Shown here piece after piece: positions 45,917 through 58,721 of a stretch of DNA of 64,000 bases. Positions within the stretch are counted from its first letter, which is position 1, and each line of letters starts with the position of its first letter. A program made the translations under genes and the position numbers. Below the pieces are notes generated by a model. That model was not told where the DNA came from. It made no database searches and worked only from the letters and a program-made list of their open reading frames with translations. The stretch lies in assembly GCF_018294505.1 (NCBI RefSeq), contig NC_057800.1, forward strand, positions 173,676,396 through 173,740,395. The letters are read 5' to 3'. The stretch is from Triticum aestivum (lineage: Eukaryota > Streptophyta > Magnoliopsida > Poales > Poaceae).

Positions 45917-48580
45917 TTTTTTTTGAAACTATCTACTGTGGAGCAAAGCCCCATAGTATTTTATTCCAACCTCAAAGAAAGAGTATAGTTACAGTTAGTC
46001 ATATATACAAAAGGAAAAATAAAACCTACCCCAAACTTACCTATAGACTAAGGGATGGAATTTACCCAAGCCAAAAGAGAGGCCCTGGTAGGATTAGCTA
46101 ACCTATGAGATAATAAGGTTACATCATGTACAAATTTCACTTCCATCTAGCAAAGGAGGCTGCCTCTCCTCTAAAAGTTCTGCCATTTCGCAAAATCCAA
46201 ATGTTCCAAGCAGCTGTAAGCATAACTTCCAAGAAGAAGTTGTGTCTGAAGGATCTCCTTGCGTGAGAGATACAATCCTGTATGTCTTCCCCACCAGTCC
46301 AGTCAATTCCCAGGTAGCTCTAGACTCTGTTGTTGAAGGTGCAATTCATGAAAAGGTGCAATCTGTCTTCATAAGTCTGGTCAGTACAAATGACACAGTG
46401 ATTGTCATCATCAGACAGCCTCCAATGTCTTCTGACAAGCATGTCTTTGGTGTGTAGGCGATCAAAGAATAACAACCATCCAAAAACTTTGACTTTCATG
46501 GCGCACTTTCTCCTCCAAAGCCATTTACATGTCTGAAATGTGGGCATGTGAGAATGCATTATGGTGTAGAAGCTTTTGGCAGAGTAAGCACCAGATTTCC
46601 CTACCCAGATCCAAACATTAGCAGAGAGTGGATCCCTTTGAAGATGCAATATCAAGTCTTCAAGAATTCCTAGTTCCTCAGTGGCTTCTTGAGATATTGG
46701 CAGGTGGAACAAAGAGAAGAGATCCGAGGAGCTAAGGATTTCAGCAGCAGAAGATTTATCATCCTTAACAAAAGAGAACAATCTTGGGAGCCTTCTGAAC
46801 AGAGGCACTGTGGAGCCCCCGACATGCCAAGCATCTAACCAGAACATGATAGAGTCTCCCATGTTAACATGGGCTAAGGCAACTACTCTGTAGGTGTCAG
46901 AAAGCTTAAAAACATCTCTCCACCAGAAGGATCGAGTCATCATTGTAGCTAGGGGCACCACACCATCATAATATGAATTCCAAATCAAGGAAACCCAAGG
47001 AATGTTCACTTTATTATAAAAGTTGTGCATATGTTTGATAAGAAGCCCCTGGTTTTGAATACTAAGGTTGATTATACCAAGACCACCTTTATCTTTGGGC
47101 CTACAGACCAAATTCCATGCATCAAGGGATTGTTTTGGGGTGTCACTATTGCCTCTCCAAAGACATTGTCTGAAGATCTTAACCAGTTGTTTAATGATCC
47201 CAAGGGGTTATTCAAAGAGCACAGAAAATAAATTGGCATAGAGGTCAAGACTGAAGCAAGAAGTTGAAGTCTGGAGCCTTGATTAAGCATTGAGGAACTG
47301 CATGAGAGTCTTCTTTCTACTCTGTCGACCATAGGCATAAAATCAACAATCCTAGGTCTTGTGGTGCCCATTGGTAGGCCTAGATAGGTAAAAGGAGTAG
47401 TGCCAATCTTGCAACCCAGGACTCCAACCAATCTTGTAGCCAGCTCATTATCCATATTCAAAGAGAACAGAGAGGATTTGCTAAAATTTACCTTCAGACC
47501 AGTGGACTCCTGGAAGGTGAGGAGCATGTTTTTCATTGCCACCAACTATTCCTCAATTGTAGGCAGAATGACAATTGTGTCATCAACATATTGAATAATG
47601 GGAAAGTCTGGATCATGAGAGGGAATAGGCTAAGAGATGACTCCTCCAGCTAGCATGTCATTAACCACTGTTTGTAGAAGATCCACGGCCAAAACAAAAT
47701 GCAGGGGTGAGAGAGGGTCACCTTGTCTGAGTCCACACTTACATTTGAACTGCTTGCCTGGGACACCATTTGATAGGACAGAAGAAATGCCAGATGATAG
47801 GATTTCATTTATCTAGGAGATCCACTTGTCATCAAATCCTTTGAATCTTAACATCTGCAAGATAACCTCATGCTCAATCGTATCAAAAGCTTTGGCAAAG
47901 TCGAGCTTGAGGATAAAAATGGGCCTTTTGGATTGCTTGCACTAGTGTATGTACTCAAAAGTCCATGTCAAACAATCTTGGATTGATTGTCTCTTAAAAT
48001 CCATATTGGTTTTTGTGTATACATTTGAGGATTACACTTTGCAAACGATTGGCCAGAAGCTTTGTCAAGAATTTGAGGCAGGTGTTGGTGAGGGATATGG
48101 GCGTAAAATCATTAGGGCTTTCAGGGGAGAGCATTTTGGGTATTAGGGTGATTAGAGACCCATTTATGTTCTCCAAGGCAAGATTTCCCTTATAAAAGTC
48201 CTTGATCAGCCTCGGAAAGTCAGGCTCGATGATGGGCCAACATCGCTTGAAAAAGAGACGATTGAAACCATCAGGCCTAGGTGCCCTATCCACTAGTAGC
48301 TCCTTTAAAACCTTAGCAATTTCATCATCAGAAAAGGGCCGGGAGAGCTCATCCAGGTGAGGCACGGGCTGAACTAAGCAATGCAGATCAAAGCCCATGG
48401 AAATGCCCTGGGCCTGGCCAATTCTACTTTTGAATGAGGTCCATAGTATTCCTGCCATTTGCTGATGATCAGGTACTGGGGCACCTCCCTCAACCATGAG
48501 GCTGGCTATGGAATTCTTTCTCATCCATTTTGTAGCCATCGCATGAAAGAACTTTGAGTTCTCCTCCCCCACCTTGGTAG
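45917..48580 (-). mobile_element. 5'-truncated L1-type LINE
   Basis: The minus-strand 3' end is an A-run (T-run at 45917-45924). Imperfect 12-bp flanks GCAATACTAATG (45905-45916) and GTAATAATAAAG (48581-48592) fit an aged target duplication. The body encodes only the later part of ORF2; endonuclease and ORF1 are absent because of 5' truncation. Confidence 0.85.
46320..48572 (-). pseudogene. LINE ORF2 fragment: reverse transcriptase and zinc-binding tail
   Basis: On the minus strand 48572-47994 encodes the region before and within RT (GEENSKFFHAMATKW, then RAPRPDGFNRLFFK and LITLIPK). A catalytic-type YVDD lies at about 47578-47594, and 47545-47072 encodes the thumb side (STGLKVNFSKS, YLGLPMG). 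The frame 47111-46320 carries the plant-LINE zinc-binding tail (WLWRRKCAMKVKVFGWLLF, HCVIC). At least two stops and frame changes separate the pieces, so it is a dead copy. The product would nick and reverse-transcribe its own RNA at the target. Confidence 0.87.
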
Positions 48581-50324
48581 GTAATAATAAAGTTGTTATT
48601 TATATTTCCTTATATCATGATAAATGTTTATAATTAATGCTAGAATTGTATTAACCGGAGACTTAGTACATGTGTGAATACATAAACAAATAGAGTGTCA
48701 CTAGTATTCCTCTACTTGACTAGCTCGTTAATCAAAGATGGTTAAGTTTCCTAGGCATGGACAACGAGTTGTCATTTGATGAACAGGATCACATCATTAG
48801 AGAATGATGTGATTGACTTGACCCATCCGTTATCTTAGCACGATGATCGTTTAGTTTGTTGCTATTGCTTTCTACCTAACTTATACATGTTCCTATGACT
48901 ATGAGATTATGCAACTCCCGAATATTGGAGGAACACTTAGTGTGATATCAAACGTCACAACACAACTGGGTGATTATAAAGATGCTCTACAGGTGTCTCC
49001 AATGGTGTTTGTTGAGTTGGCATAGATCAAGATTAGGATTTGTAACTCCGATTGTCGGAGAGGTATCTCTGGGCCCCCTGGATAATGCACATAACTATAA
49101 GCCTTGCAAGCAATGTGACCAATGAGTTAGTTACATGATGATGCATTACGAAATGAGTAAAGAGACTTGCTAGTAACGAGGCTGAACCAGGTATTGAGAT
49201 ACCGACGATCAAATCTCGGGCAAGTAACATACCGATGACAAAGGGAACAACGTATGTTGTTATGCCGTTTGACCGATAAAGATTTTCGTATAATATGTAG
49301 GAACCAATATGGGCATCCAGGTTCCGCTATTGGTTATTGACTGGAGATGAGTCTCGGTCATGTCTACATAGTTCTCGAACCCGTAGGGTCTGCACACTTA
49401 ACGTTCGATGACGATCGGTATTATGAGTTTATGTGTTTTGATGTACCAAAGGTTGTTTGGAGTCCCGGATGTGATCACGGACATGACAAGGAGTCTCAAA
49501 ATGGTTGAGACATAAATATCGATATATTGGAAGGCTATGTTTGGACATCGAAATGGTTCCGGGTGAGTTCGGGCATTTACAGGAGTACCGGGGGTTACCG
49601 GAACCCCCCGGGGAGTGTATGGGCCCTATTGGGCCTTAGTGGGAGAGAGGAGGAGGAGGCCAAGGTGCCCCCCCCCAAGCCCAATCCGAATTGGGGTGGG
49701 GGCCGGGCCCCCTTTCCTTCTCCCTCTCTCCTCCTTCCTCCCTCTCCTACTCCAACTAGGGAAGGGGGAATCCTACTCCCACCGGGAGTAGGACTCCCCC
49801 CCTTGGGCGCGTCATGAGAGGGCCGACCCTCCCCCTCCTCCACTCCTTTATATATGGGGGAGGAGGGCACCCCATAGACACACAATTTGATTGTTTACCC
49901 GTGTGCGGTGCCCCCCTCCACACATTTCCACCTCGGTCATATCGTTGTAGTGCTTAGGCGAAGCCCTGCGTTGGTATATTCATCATCACCATCATCACGC
50001 CGTCGTGCTGACGAAACTCTCCCTCGACCTCAGCTGGACTAGTGTTCGTGGAATGTCACCGAGCTGAACGTGTGCAGATCGCGGAGGTGCCGTACCTTCG
50101 ATGCTAGGATCGGTCAGATCGTGAAGACTCACGACTACATCAACCGCGTTGTCATAATGCTTCCTCTTTCGGTCTACGAGGGTACGTGGACAACACTCTC
50201 CCCTCTCGTTGCTCTGCATCACCTAGATAGATCTTGCGTGTGCGTAGGATTATTTTTGAAATTACTGTGTAACCCAACAATATTTCCTTCAGTTTCCCAC
50301 TTGCACTAGAGTCAATAATCTAGT

Positions 50325-50426
50325 TCACATCGCCATGTGATTTAACACTAATAGTTCACATCACCATGTGACAAAACACCCAAAGGGTTTACGAGAGTCA
50401 ATAATCTAGTTCACATCGCCATGTGA
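50325..50426. repeat. Three short stem-loop words near the Copia 3' end
   Basis: TCACATCGCCATGTGA at 50325-50340 and 50411-50426 and TCACATCACCATGTGA at 50356-50371: 6-bp stems with 4-base loops, just inside the minus-strand Copia purine tract (GTGGGAAACTGAAGG). Confidence 0.75.
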
Positions 50427-50439
50427 TTAACACCCAAAG

Positions 50440-52046
50440 AGTACTAAGGTGTGATCATGTTTTGCTTGTGAGAGAAGTTTAGTCAACGGGTCTGCAACAT
50501 TCAGATCCGTATGTATTTTGCAAATCTCTATGTCTACAATGATCTTCATGGAGCTACTCTAGCTAATTGTCCCACTTTCAATATGTATCAAGATTGAGAC
50601 TCAAAGTCATCCAGATCGATGTTAAAGCTTGCATCAACATAACTCTTTACGATGAACTCTTTATCACCTCTGTAACCAAGAAATATTTCCTTAGCCCTCT
50701 AAGGATAATTTTGACCGTTGTCCAATGATCTACTCCGGGATCACTATTGTACCCATTTGCCAAACTCATGGCAAGGTATACAATAGGTATGGTATACAAC
50801 ATGGCATACTTTATAGAACCTATGGCTGAGTCATAGGGAATGACTTTCATTCTATCTCTATCTTCTGCCGTGGTCGGGTTTTGAGTATTACTCAACTTCA
50901 TACCTTGCAACTCAGGCAAGAACTCCTTCTTTGACTAATCCATTTTGAACTCCTTCAAAATCTTATCAAGTTATGTACTCATCAAAAGTCTTATCAAGCG
51001 TCTTGATCTATCTTTATAGATCTTGATGCCCAATATGTAAGTAGCTTCACTGAGGTCTTTCTTTGAGAAAATACTTTCAAACACTCCTTTATGCTTTCCA
51101 GAAAATTCTACATCATTTCCGATCAACAATATGTCATTCACATACACTTATTAGAAAGGTTGTAGTGCTCCCACTCACTTTCTTGTAAACACAGGCTTCA
51201 CCACAAGTCTGTATAAAACTATATGCTTTGATCAACTCATCAAAGCGTATATTCCAACTCCGAGATGCTTGCACCTATCCATAGATGGATCGCTGGAGCT
51301 TGCACACTTTGTTAGCACCTTTAGGATCGACAAAACCTTTTGGTTGCATCATATACAACTCTTCTTTAAGAAATCCATTAAGCAATATAGTTTTGACATC
51401 CATTTTCCAGATTTCATAAAATGTGGAAATTGCTAACATGATTTGGGCAAACTTAAGCATCGCTACGAGTGAGAAAATCTCATCGTAGTCAACACCTTGA
51501 ACTTGTCGAAAATCTTTGGCGACAAGTTGAGCTTTGTAGATAGTAACATTACCATCAGCGTCCATCTTCCTCTTGAAGATCATTTATTCTCAATGGCCTG
51601 CCGATCATCGGGCAAGTCCACCAAAGTACACACTTTGTTCTCATACATGGATCCTATCTCAGATTTCATGGCCTCGAGCCATTTATTCGAATCTAGGCTC
51701 ATCGTAGCTTCTTCATAGTTCGTAGGTTTGCCATGGTCTAGTAACATCTCTTCAAAAATATGATTACTGTACCACTCTGGTGCAGATCATTCTATGGTTG
51801 ACCTACGAGGTTCAGTGGTAACTTGATCTGAAGTTTCATGATCATCATCATTAGCTTCCTCTCTAGATGGTGTAGGCATCACTGAAATGGTTTTGTGTGA
51901 TGAGCTACTTTCCATTTCGAGAGAAGATACAATTACCTCATCAAGTTCTACTTTCCTCCCACTCACTTCTTTCGAGAGAAAACTCCTTCTCTAGAAAGGA
52001 TCCATTTTAGCAACAAAGATCTTGCCTTCGGATCTGTGGTAGAAGG
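50440..52046 (-). pseudogene. pol: Reverse transcriptase and RNase H of the minus-strand Copia
   Basis: Fragments on the minus strand: RT core with MDVKT (51583-51275), then the palm motif, which reads YVND because of AAT at 51136-51138 instead of an Asp codon, then the connection and early RNase H (50919-50647). Most of RNase H is deleted: the sequence passes to the terminal ICKIHTDLNVADPLTK region near 50540-50460. With the palm Asp changed and RNase H cut, this RT is inactive. It joins the integrase part at 59654 once the Gypsy insert is removed. Confidence 0.83.
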
Positions 52047-52051
52047 TGTAC
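52047..52051. repeat. Target duplication TGTAC, left copy
   Basis: Identical to 59649-59653. Removing the insert plus one copy restores the Copia integrase region as seen at 36470-36490. Confidence 0.9.
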
Positions 52052-54661
52052 TGTAGCGACCCGACCTCAGACGGTCAAGTCTCTGTGCTTAAGTGTCATC
52101 CCTGGATCGGTATGCTGACACACACAGTATTCAAGGATTTATAACAGAGGTAAATCACATGTATAAAGTAACGTAAATACTATTACCTCAATCCATATAG
52201 CGGAAGTAATAGAGGTTGTGGATTCTCATCAACACCAACGACAAAGTTGAGTGTAGAAATCGTAACCCTAACGTGTCACTTACTCGTCATAAGAATCCTG
52301 CAACATGAGACATTGCAGCCAAAAAGGGTCGGTACATTGAATGTACTGGCAAATTCACACCATAGGATAAAGATGAATAATAGCTATCACTACATGCATA
52401 GTTGGCTGGTGGAAAGCTCTAAGTTTATTTTTCCATAAAGCCAATTTTTCCATACCTCAAAGGAATATATTTTATTTAACTACATAGTTTGTTGAAATTA
52501 TTGAGAAGGTTCCTCCAACTCAATCCCAATTAGAATAATCATTAACCCAACCAGTTAATTAAATAAAGTGATGAGATCAACATGATAATTCAAGAACCAG
52601 ATACTCAAGATTGTCCATAACCGGGGACACGGCTAATCATGATTAGTTTGTACACTCTGCAGAGGTTTGCGCACTTTTCCCCACAAGACTTGATCTCGTC
52701 CGTTGGATTTCTCGCACTACATGGTGTTTGAGAAACGGATGACCGAGACACGGTCTTTCAGAAACATTAACTCTTTACTCTGGGTGGACAGTTACACCTA
52801 CTTTCCCCTACATCTGCTAGCCCACCATTGAAAGAGGTCATGCAACATACTCAACTATGCTAGATCCCATAATAGCTTTTGGCTGCACACGAAAGTTTCT
52901 AGCATGAATAACCTTATGATCCCATTGAGCCTGGGTGGCGGACCGTAGGATGATCACACGGGTACTCCGGGATATCCTGGGACAACAATGGATTCTCCAG
53001 GGGCCCACAAGCAATCCACCCAGATGTGTATTAAAGTTGCCACCTTAAGTTGAACCATTAATTAACTATCTCACATCTGTCATGGATACACTCAAACCCA
53101 ATCCACGTCTATGAGCATAGCATAGCAATATAAGCATAACGTAGAAGTAACTCCCAAGGGTTTGATAATAAAAGGGCAATAGGTTCCGACCTCATCAACT
53201 ACTTCCCAAACCCACATGTTAAGAGATCCTACTCATGCAATGTGTGAGGGTTGTAACTAATGCATAAAACTTGGTAATCAAGGGGGTATGATCAAAGTGT
53301 TACTTGCCTTGCTGACGATTTGCAAATCCTAGAGACTCGTAGTAGCACGCTTGGCACTCTGAGAATTCTATCGCAAACAAACAATAGCATGCATAAGCAA
53401 TCAAGCAAATATTCATGGGTAAAACTAAAATAAGAAGATCTAACCAGAAAGTTCAGCTGAAGAACTCCGGTTTGCAAAAAGAATCAAATCAAACGGAGCA
53501 ACGAAACTCAAACTGCGAAAGAAACAAGATCCGATTACTAATCTGGGCTAAAGTCAAATTTTATAGTACCAAAATCTTGTTTAAGTTGGTTAAACGGAAA
53601 GAGGGCTTCGAGACGAAGATCTAGGCGCTTGTTTCACCCGATTCGGACAAACGAGCGAAAAGATATACTAGAACGAAGATTACGGTAGAAATCGCGATCG
53701 AAAATAATCGCAGAAAAACCCTGGAAAATAAAACAAGACGAACAGGCTAATGAACGAACGTTTGTTGTCTGCGGCTAATTGACGAACAGCGTTCGGTAAA
53801 ACGAACGTACGGATGAACGTTCGCTGTTTAACCGAACCGAAAAAACGAAACGAAATCGATCTAAAAGAAAAAAACGAGATCTAGGGTTTCAAACGAAAAA
53901 AACCGAGCGGCTTTCTAATGAAAACCGGCGGCGGCGGCTACCTCGGCGAGGTCCGGCGGGGTCGGCGGCGGCAGCGAGGCGGATGCGGCGGAACGGGACG
54001 GCGGCTGGTGGCGGCGGCGGCGGCGCGGCATAGAAATCAAGGCGGGGCGCGGCGCGGCGGCTGGCTAGGGTTTCGGTGGCAGGTCGGGTGGGCTGGCGGG
54101 GCGGCTTATAAAGGCCGGCCGGGTCGGAGTCCAGGTCGGACACGGCCCGGTTAGGTTGGTAACTTTCTTTAAAAAATCCTGACGTGGAAAAACAAATAAA
54201 AGAAATACTAAAGGGACTCCAAAAATCCCGAAATAAATTTTCACGGTCCTCTAATAATATTACGGACAAAGTGAACATTTATTTGGGCCTCCAATGCAAT
54301 TTTGAAAAACGCATATTTTTCCTAGTTAAAATAAAATAGCGATAAAATCCAAATAAAACTCATTATTTAATTTTAGTATTTTTCCTCCAATATTTCATTT
54401 ATTTTGGAGAAGTCATATTATCTCCTCTCATATATTTTTAATATGAAATATTTTTGGAGAGAAAAATTAATTAAAACCAAAGTGATCCTGGTTTCAATAT
54501 TTGAGAAAATTCGAATATGAGAGCTATGAAATCCCCTACTCTCTCTGAGGTCCTTGAGTTGCTTAGAATTTCGAGGATCGCAAAAACGAAAATGCAATAA
54601 AATATGATATGCATGAATGACCTATGTATAACATTCCAAATTGAAAATTTGGGATGCTACA
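52052..54661 (-). repeat. 3' LTR of the chromodomain Gypsy element
   Basis: Minus-strand start TGTAGCATCCCAAATTTTC and end GTCGGGTCGCTACA. A GC-rich block (53920-54150) follows a TTTATAAG promoter-like word near 54100. The GC-rich frames are not genes. Confidence 0.87.
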
Positions 54662-54676
54662 AACCTACCCCCCTTA
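54662..54676 (-). promoter_or_regulatory. Polypurine tract
   Basis: TAAGGGGGGTAGGTT on the minus strand directly before the LTR, the expected primer for plus-strand synthesis. Confidence 0.8.
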
Positions 54677-54679
54677 AGA

Positions 54680-55840
54680 TGAATCTCGTCCTCGAGATTC
54701 GGGTTGGCTAGAAAATAGGTGTGGGTGGTCTTTGAGTAGATCATCCTCTCGTTCCCAAGTGGCTTCATCCTCGGTATGGTGGCTCCACTGAACTTTGCAA
54801 AATTTGATAACTTTGCTGCGAGTAACTCGGCTGGCAAACTCGAGAATCTTGACTGGTTTCTCCTCATAGGTCAGATCACTATCCAACTGAATTGCTTCTA
54901 GGGGCACCGTATCTCTCAGAGGGATATCGACCATCTCAGCATGTCACTTCTTCAACTGGGAAACGTGAAACACATCATGAACTCCTGACAGTCCTTCGGG
55001 CAACTCCAACTTGTAGGCAACCTCTCCCATATGTTCCAAAACTCGGTATGTTCCTACAAATCTCGGGGCTAACTTTCCCTTAACTCCAAAACGTTTAACT
55101 CCTCGCAGAGGTGACACTCGCAGATATGCTATGTCCCCGATTTCATAGACTACCTCCTTTTGTTTTGAATCTTCATAACTCTTCTGTCGGGACTGAGCTA
55201 TCTTCAGTCTATCTCGAATCAGCTTAACCTTCTCTTCGGATTCCTTAATCAAATCCGGTCCAAACAACGGGCGATCTCCAACTTCATCCCACATCAACGG
55301 TGTTCTGCACCTTCTTCCATACAGGGATTCGAACGGTGCCATCTTCAAACTAGCCCGATAGCTGTTGTTGTATGAGAACTCCACGTAGGGCAAGTTTTCA
55401 TCCCAACTAGATCCATAGTCTAACGCACAAGGTCTCAACATATCCTTCAGAATATGATTGACTCTCTCGGTATGTCCATCTGTCTGCGGGTGAAAAGCTG
55501 TGCTGAACTCCAGCCTGGTACCCAAAGTCTGGTGCAGCTGGTGCCAAAATTTTGAAGTAAATTGTGTTCCTCTATCTGATACTATGGTCCTCGGAACTCC
55601 GTGCCGACATACGATCCTGGTCATATATATCTTGGCCAATTTCGCACTTGTATAAGTGGTTTTCACTGGGATAAAGTGAGCTACTTTGGTCAAGCGGTCC
55701 ACTACTACCCAGATAGAATCATATCCTGATCGGGTCCTGGGTAATCCGGTGATAAAATCCATGCCAAGCTTGTCCCACTTCCATTCGGGTATCGACATAG
55801 GTTGCAGTAATCCTGCCAGCTTCTGATGTTCTGCTTTCAC
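54680..55840 (-). pseudogene. int: Integrase core with C-terminal chromodomain
   Basis: Frame 55840-54944 holds the DDE core: Asp in LGMDFITGLP, Asp in VSDRGTQF and Glu in DGHTERVN, then the GPY-like C-terminal part (KLAPRFVGTYRV) ending HDVFHVSQLKK. The chromodomain follows after a stop (about 54900-54690), with YEEKPVKILEF and VQWSHHTEDEATWERED. Such domains bind modified histone tails and steer integration to heterochromatin in chromoviruses. All three core catalytic residues remain. The stop between core and chromodomain is the main visible break. Confidence 0.87.
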
Positions 55841-57421
55841 TCTCTACATACATCACATACGGCTACATACTCGGTAATATCCTTCTTCATTCCATTCCAC
55901 CAGAAACGCTCCTTCAAATCCAAATACATCTTGGTGTTTCCGGGATGTATCGAGTATGGTGAGTCATGAGCCTCCTGTAGTATCAACTTCCTAATCTCTG
56001 CATTATTGGGCACATATAAACGGTCTTCAAACCACAAGGTGTCTTGCTCATCCTCACGAAAACCTTTGGCTTTTCCTTCAATCATCTTCTCCTTTATCTC
56101 GACATTTTCTTTGTCATGCTTTTTAGCTTCTTGAATCTTTTCCAATAATGTTGACTGAACCTCTGGGCACATATAAACGGTCTTCAAACCACAAGGTGTC
56201 TTGCTCATCCTCACGAAAACCTTTGGCTTTTCCTTCAATCATCTTCTCCTTTATCTCGGCAATTTCTTTGTCATCCTTTTTAGCTTCTCGAATCTTTTCC
56301 AATAATGTTGACTGAACCTCCAATGCTGCAACAAAACCCCTAGGAACTATCTCCAAACGAAGCTCCCTGAGATCTTCTACTAACTCCTTGGGCATTCCTC
56401 CGCTCACGAGGGTATTGACATAGCTTTTATGTCTCAAAGCATCCGCTACGACATTGGCCTTTCCTGGATGATAGTGCAACTTCATATCATAATCCTTTAT
56501 GAGCTCCAACCATATCCTCTGCCTAAGGTTCAGCTCCTTCTGAGTAAAAATGTACTTCAAACTCTTATTATCCGTGTACACATCGCAACGGTTTCCAATC
56601 AGATAATGTCTCCAGGTCTTGAGCGCATGCACTACGGCTGCTAGCTCCAAATTATGTGTGGCATAATTCAATTCATGCAGTCGAAGTTGTCGTGAGGCAT
56701 ATGAAACCACTCTTCCGTCTTGCATAAATACTCCTCCAAGTCCTAAGCGAGAGGCGTCGCAATACACTTGGAAATCCTTGCGTATATCCGGCAGAATCAG
56801 CACTGGGGTTGTAGTCAAACGTTTCTTCAACTCCTGGAAACTTGCTTCACATTCTTCAGTCCAATGGAACTTGGTTTCTTTCTTCAACAATGTTGTCATA
56901 GGCTTCGCAATCTTGGAGAAATTCTCAATAAATCTCCGATAGTATCCCGCGAGTCCAAGAAAACTGCGTATCTCTCCAACTGAAGTGGGTGCCAACCACT
57001 CTGTGACAGACTGAACCTTGGTGGGGTCCACTTCTATACCTTCTCCTGATATAACATGTCCTAGAAAACCAACTTCCTTCAACCAAAACTCACATTTGCT
57101 AAACTTGGCATATAACTGATGTTCCCTGAGCTTCTCGAGAACTAAACGCAAATGTTCCTTGTGTTACTCTTCATTCTTCGAGTATACCAAGATATCATCA
57201 ATGAACACCACGACAAACTTATCCAAGAACTCCATGAACACTTTGTTCATCATACTCATGAAATAGGAAGCGGCGTTAGTCAGTCCGAATGACATAACCG
57301 TATACTCGTATAACCCGTACCTCGTGGTGAAAGCTGTTTTAGGTATATCCTTTTCTCGAATCTTCAGCTGGTGATATCCTGATCGCAAATCAATCTTCGA
57401 AAACACTTTAGCTCCTTGCAA
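55841..57421 (-). pseudogene. pol: Reverse transcriptase and RNase H with internal 157-bp duplication
   Basis: Minus strand: RT (57421-57164) with [14 protein letters not shown] and the palm motif [10 protein letters not shown], a stop near 57163, then RT thumb and RNase H (57151-56320) with [23 protein letters not shown] and [11 protein letters not shown] 157-bp tandem duplication (56007-56320) then shifts frame before the HHCC zinc region (IHPGNTKMYLDLKERFWW, CDVCRE). RT-catalytic Asp residues are present. Confidence 0.87.
56007..56320. repeat. 157-bp tandem duplication inside pol
   Basis: Units 56007-56163 and 56164-56320 differ at about four positions. Because 157 is not a multiple of three, the frame is broken. 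Both copies encode STLLEKI and WFEDRLYV on the minus strand. Confidence 0.9.
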
Positions 57422-58679
57422 CTAATCAAACAAATCATTGATCATCGGTAGGGGGTACTTGTTCTTGATTGTTACTTCATTCAATGCCCGATAATCAACC
57501 ACCATTCTCAGAGACTTATCCTTCTTCTCAACCAGGAGCACTGGGGCTCCCCATGGTGACGAACTTTGTCGAATGTAACCTTTCTCCAATAACTCCTTAA
57601 TCTGATTCTTAATCTCTTCTAGATCATTCGCGGGCATCCGGTACGGTCTCTTCGATATCGGTCCGGTGCCTGGCAACAGCTCTATCAAAAACTCAATATC
57701 ACGATCTGGCGGCATGCCTGGTAGCTCCTCTGGAAATACATCCGGGTAATCCCTCACTACAGGCACTTCCTCCTGAACAACTCCTAAGAGAGAATTTGCT
57801 TGGGTCCTCCTTGGCGGGCGTTGCTGGATTGGAGCGGTTCTGATTGATGCCTGCTCCATTCCCATTTCCATTCCTAGGGCCGTTGTGGTTATGCGGAATT
57901 CCTCCATTATGGTTATGGCCTCCATGGTTATGGGTAAATCCTCCCGGGTTCGGGGTGAGACGGGGTTTCTGCTGAGCTCCTGAATTGCACTTCTCTTGTC
58001 CATATTTGCTCTTGCGGCTCTCAATCTGCTGTTGCTTTCCTTCAACCATAAGAGCCTTGTCCACCAACTCCTGGTAGTTGTTGAATGTCGCTACCATCAA
58101 CTACATGCTCATCTCATCATTCAGCCCTTCCATAAACTTCTCCTTCTTCGTGGCATCGGTGGCCACGTCATCTGGGGCATAACGAGATAACTTGCTAAAC
58201 TCCTCCATGTACTGCCCCACAGTACGGTTACCCAAGCGTAAGTTGCGAAACTCATGCTTCTTCATGCTCATAGCTCCAGTTGAGACATGGGTTGTGCGGA
58301 AAGCTTACTGAAACTGCTCCCAAGTGACATTGGCTATAGGAAAAGTGACTGTGTAATTCTCCCACCATGCGGCTGCGGGTCCATCCAATTGGTGTGTGGA
58401 AAAACGCACCTTCTCAGCATATGTGCAACCGGTGGTGGTTAACTCCCTTCCAATCCTATGTAGCCAATCATCCGCAACTATGGGCTCGGTGCTACTGGAA
58501 AACACCGATGGCTGTAACCTTAGAAAACGGGCTAAGTTGTCAACTGGTGGTGGCGGCGGTGGGTTGTTGTTGTTGTTGCCCTGATTCTGAACTAACAACT
58601 GCATCAGTGTATTCTGCTGCTGGATCAACTGAGTGAACTCCGGTGGGAAGGCAAATCTGGGGTCACGTCTCGGAGGCAT
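57422..58679 (-). pseudogene. gag: gag joined to RT start, zinc knuckle and protease deleted
   Basis: ATG at 58679 opens MPPRRDPRFAFPPEFTQLIQ, the gag start of this lineage. The gag core (ADDWLHRIGRELTTTGC, AAAWWENY) is interrupted by stops near 58304 and 58100 and a His/Asn-rich tail follows. Near 57780-57850 the sequence goes straight to the pre-RT region ([14 protein letters not shown]): the CCHC knuckle and aspartic protease normally between them are absent. RT then begins (57560-57422). The element therefore lacked its own protease before or soon after insertion. Confidence 0.85.
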
Positions 58680-58721
58680 CTAATGGGTTTAGAGGGGAGA
58701 GATTAGAATAGAATGAGGTCC

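Larger units (their letters stand above)
31829..50279 (+). mobile_element. BARE/WIS/Angela-like Copia element, plus strand
   Basis: LTRs at 31829-33237 and 45884-50279 (the latter split by a LINE) end in GTGTAACCCAACA. Genes follow Copia order, gag-protease-integrase-RT-RNase H, with a Sabrina-like insert at 36826-44374 inside the region between integrase and RT. Its own LTR lacks about the first 15 bases (TGAAGGAAATATGCC, seen at 45884), and about 45 bases of the host LTR are missing. The left junction was therefore reshaped after or during insertion and no target duplication is left. Confidence 0.88.
45884..50279 (+). repeat. 3' LTR of the plus-strand Copia, split by a LINE
   Basis: 45884-45916 gives the LTR start (TGAAGGAAATATGCCC) after the purine tract GTGGTAGAC. 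The LTR resumes at 48581 and ends AACCCAACA at 50279. TATA box near 49848-49855. Confidence 0.85.

Noticed and set aside
50280..50450. Possible CRISPR-like spaced repeats
   Set aside because: Only three 16-bp words with uneven spacing in a plant retrotransposon; no array structure or cas genes.
53889..54278. Open frames in the GC-rich part of the chromodomain element LTR
   Set aside because: Lies within an LTR downstream of its promoter; compositional.
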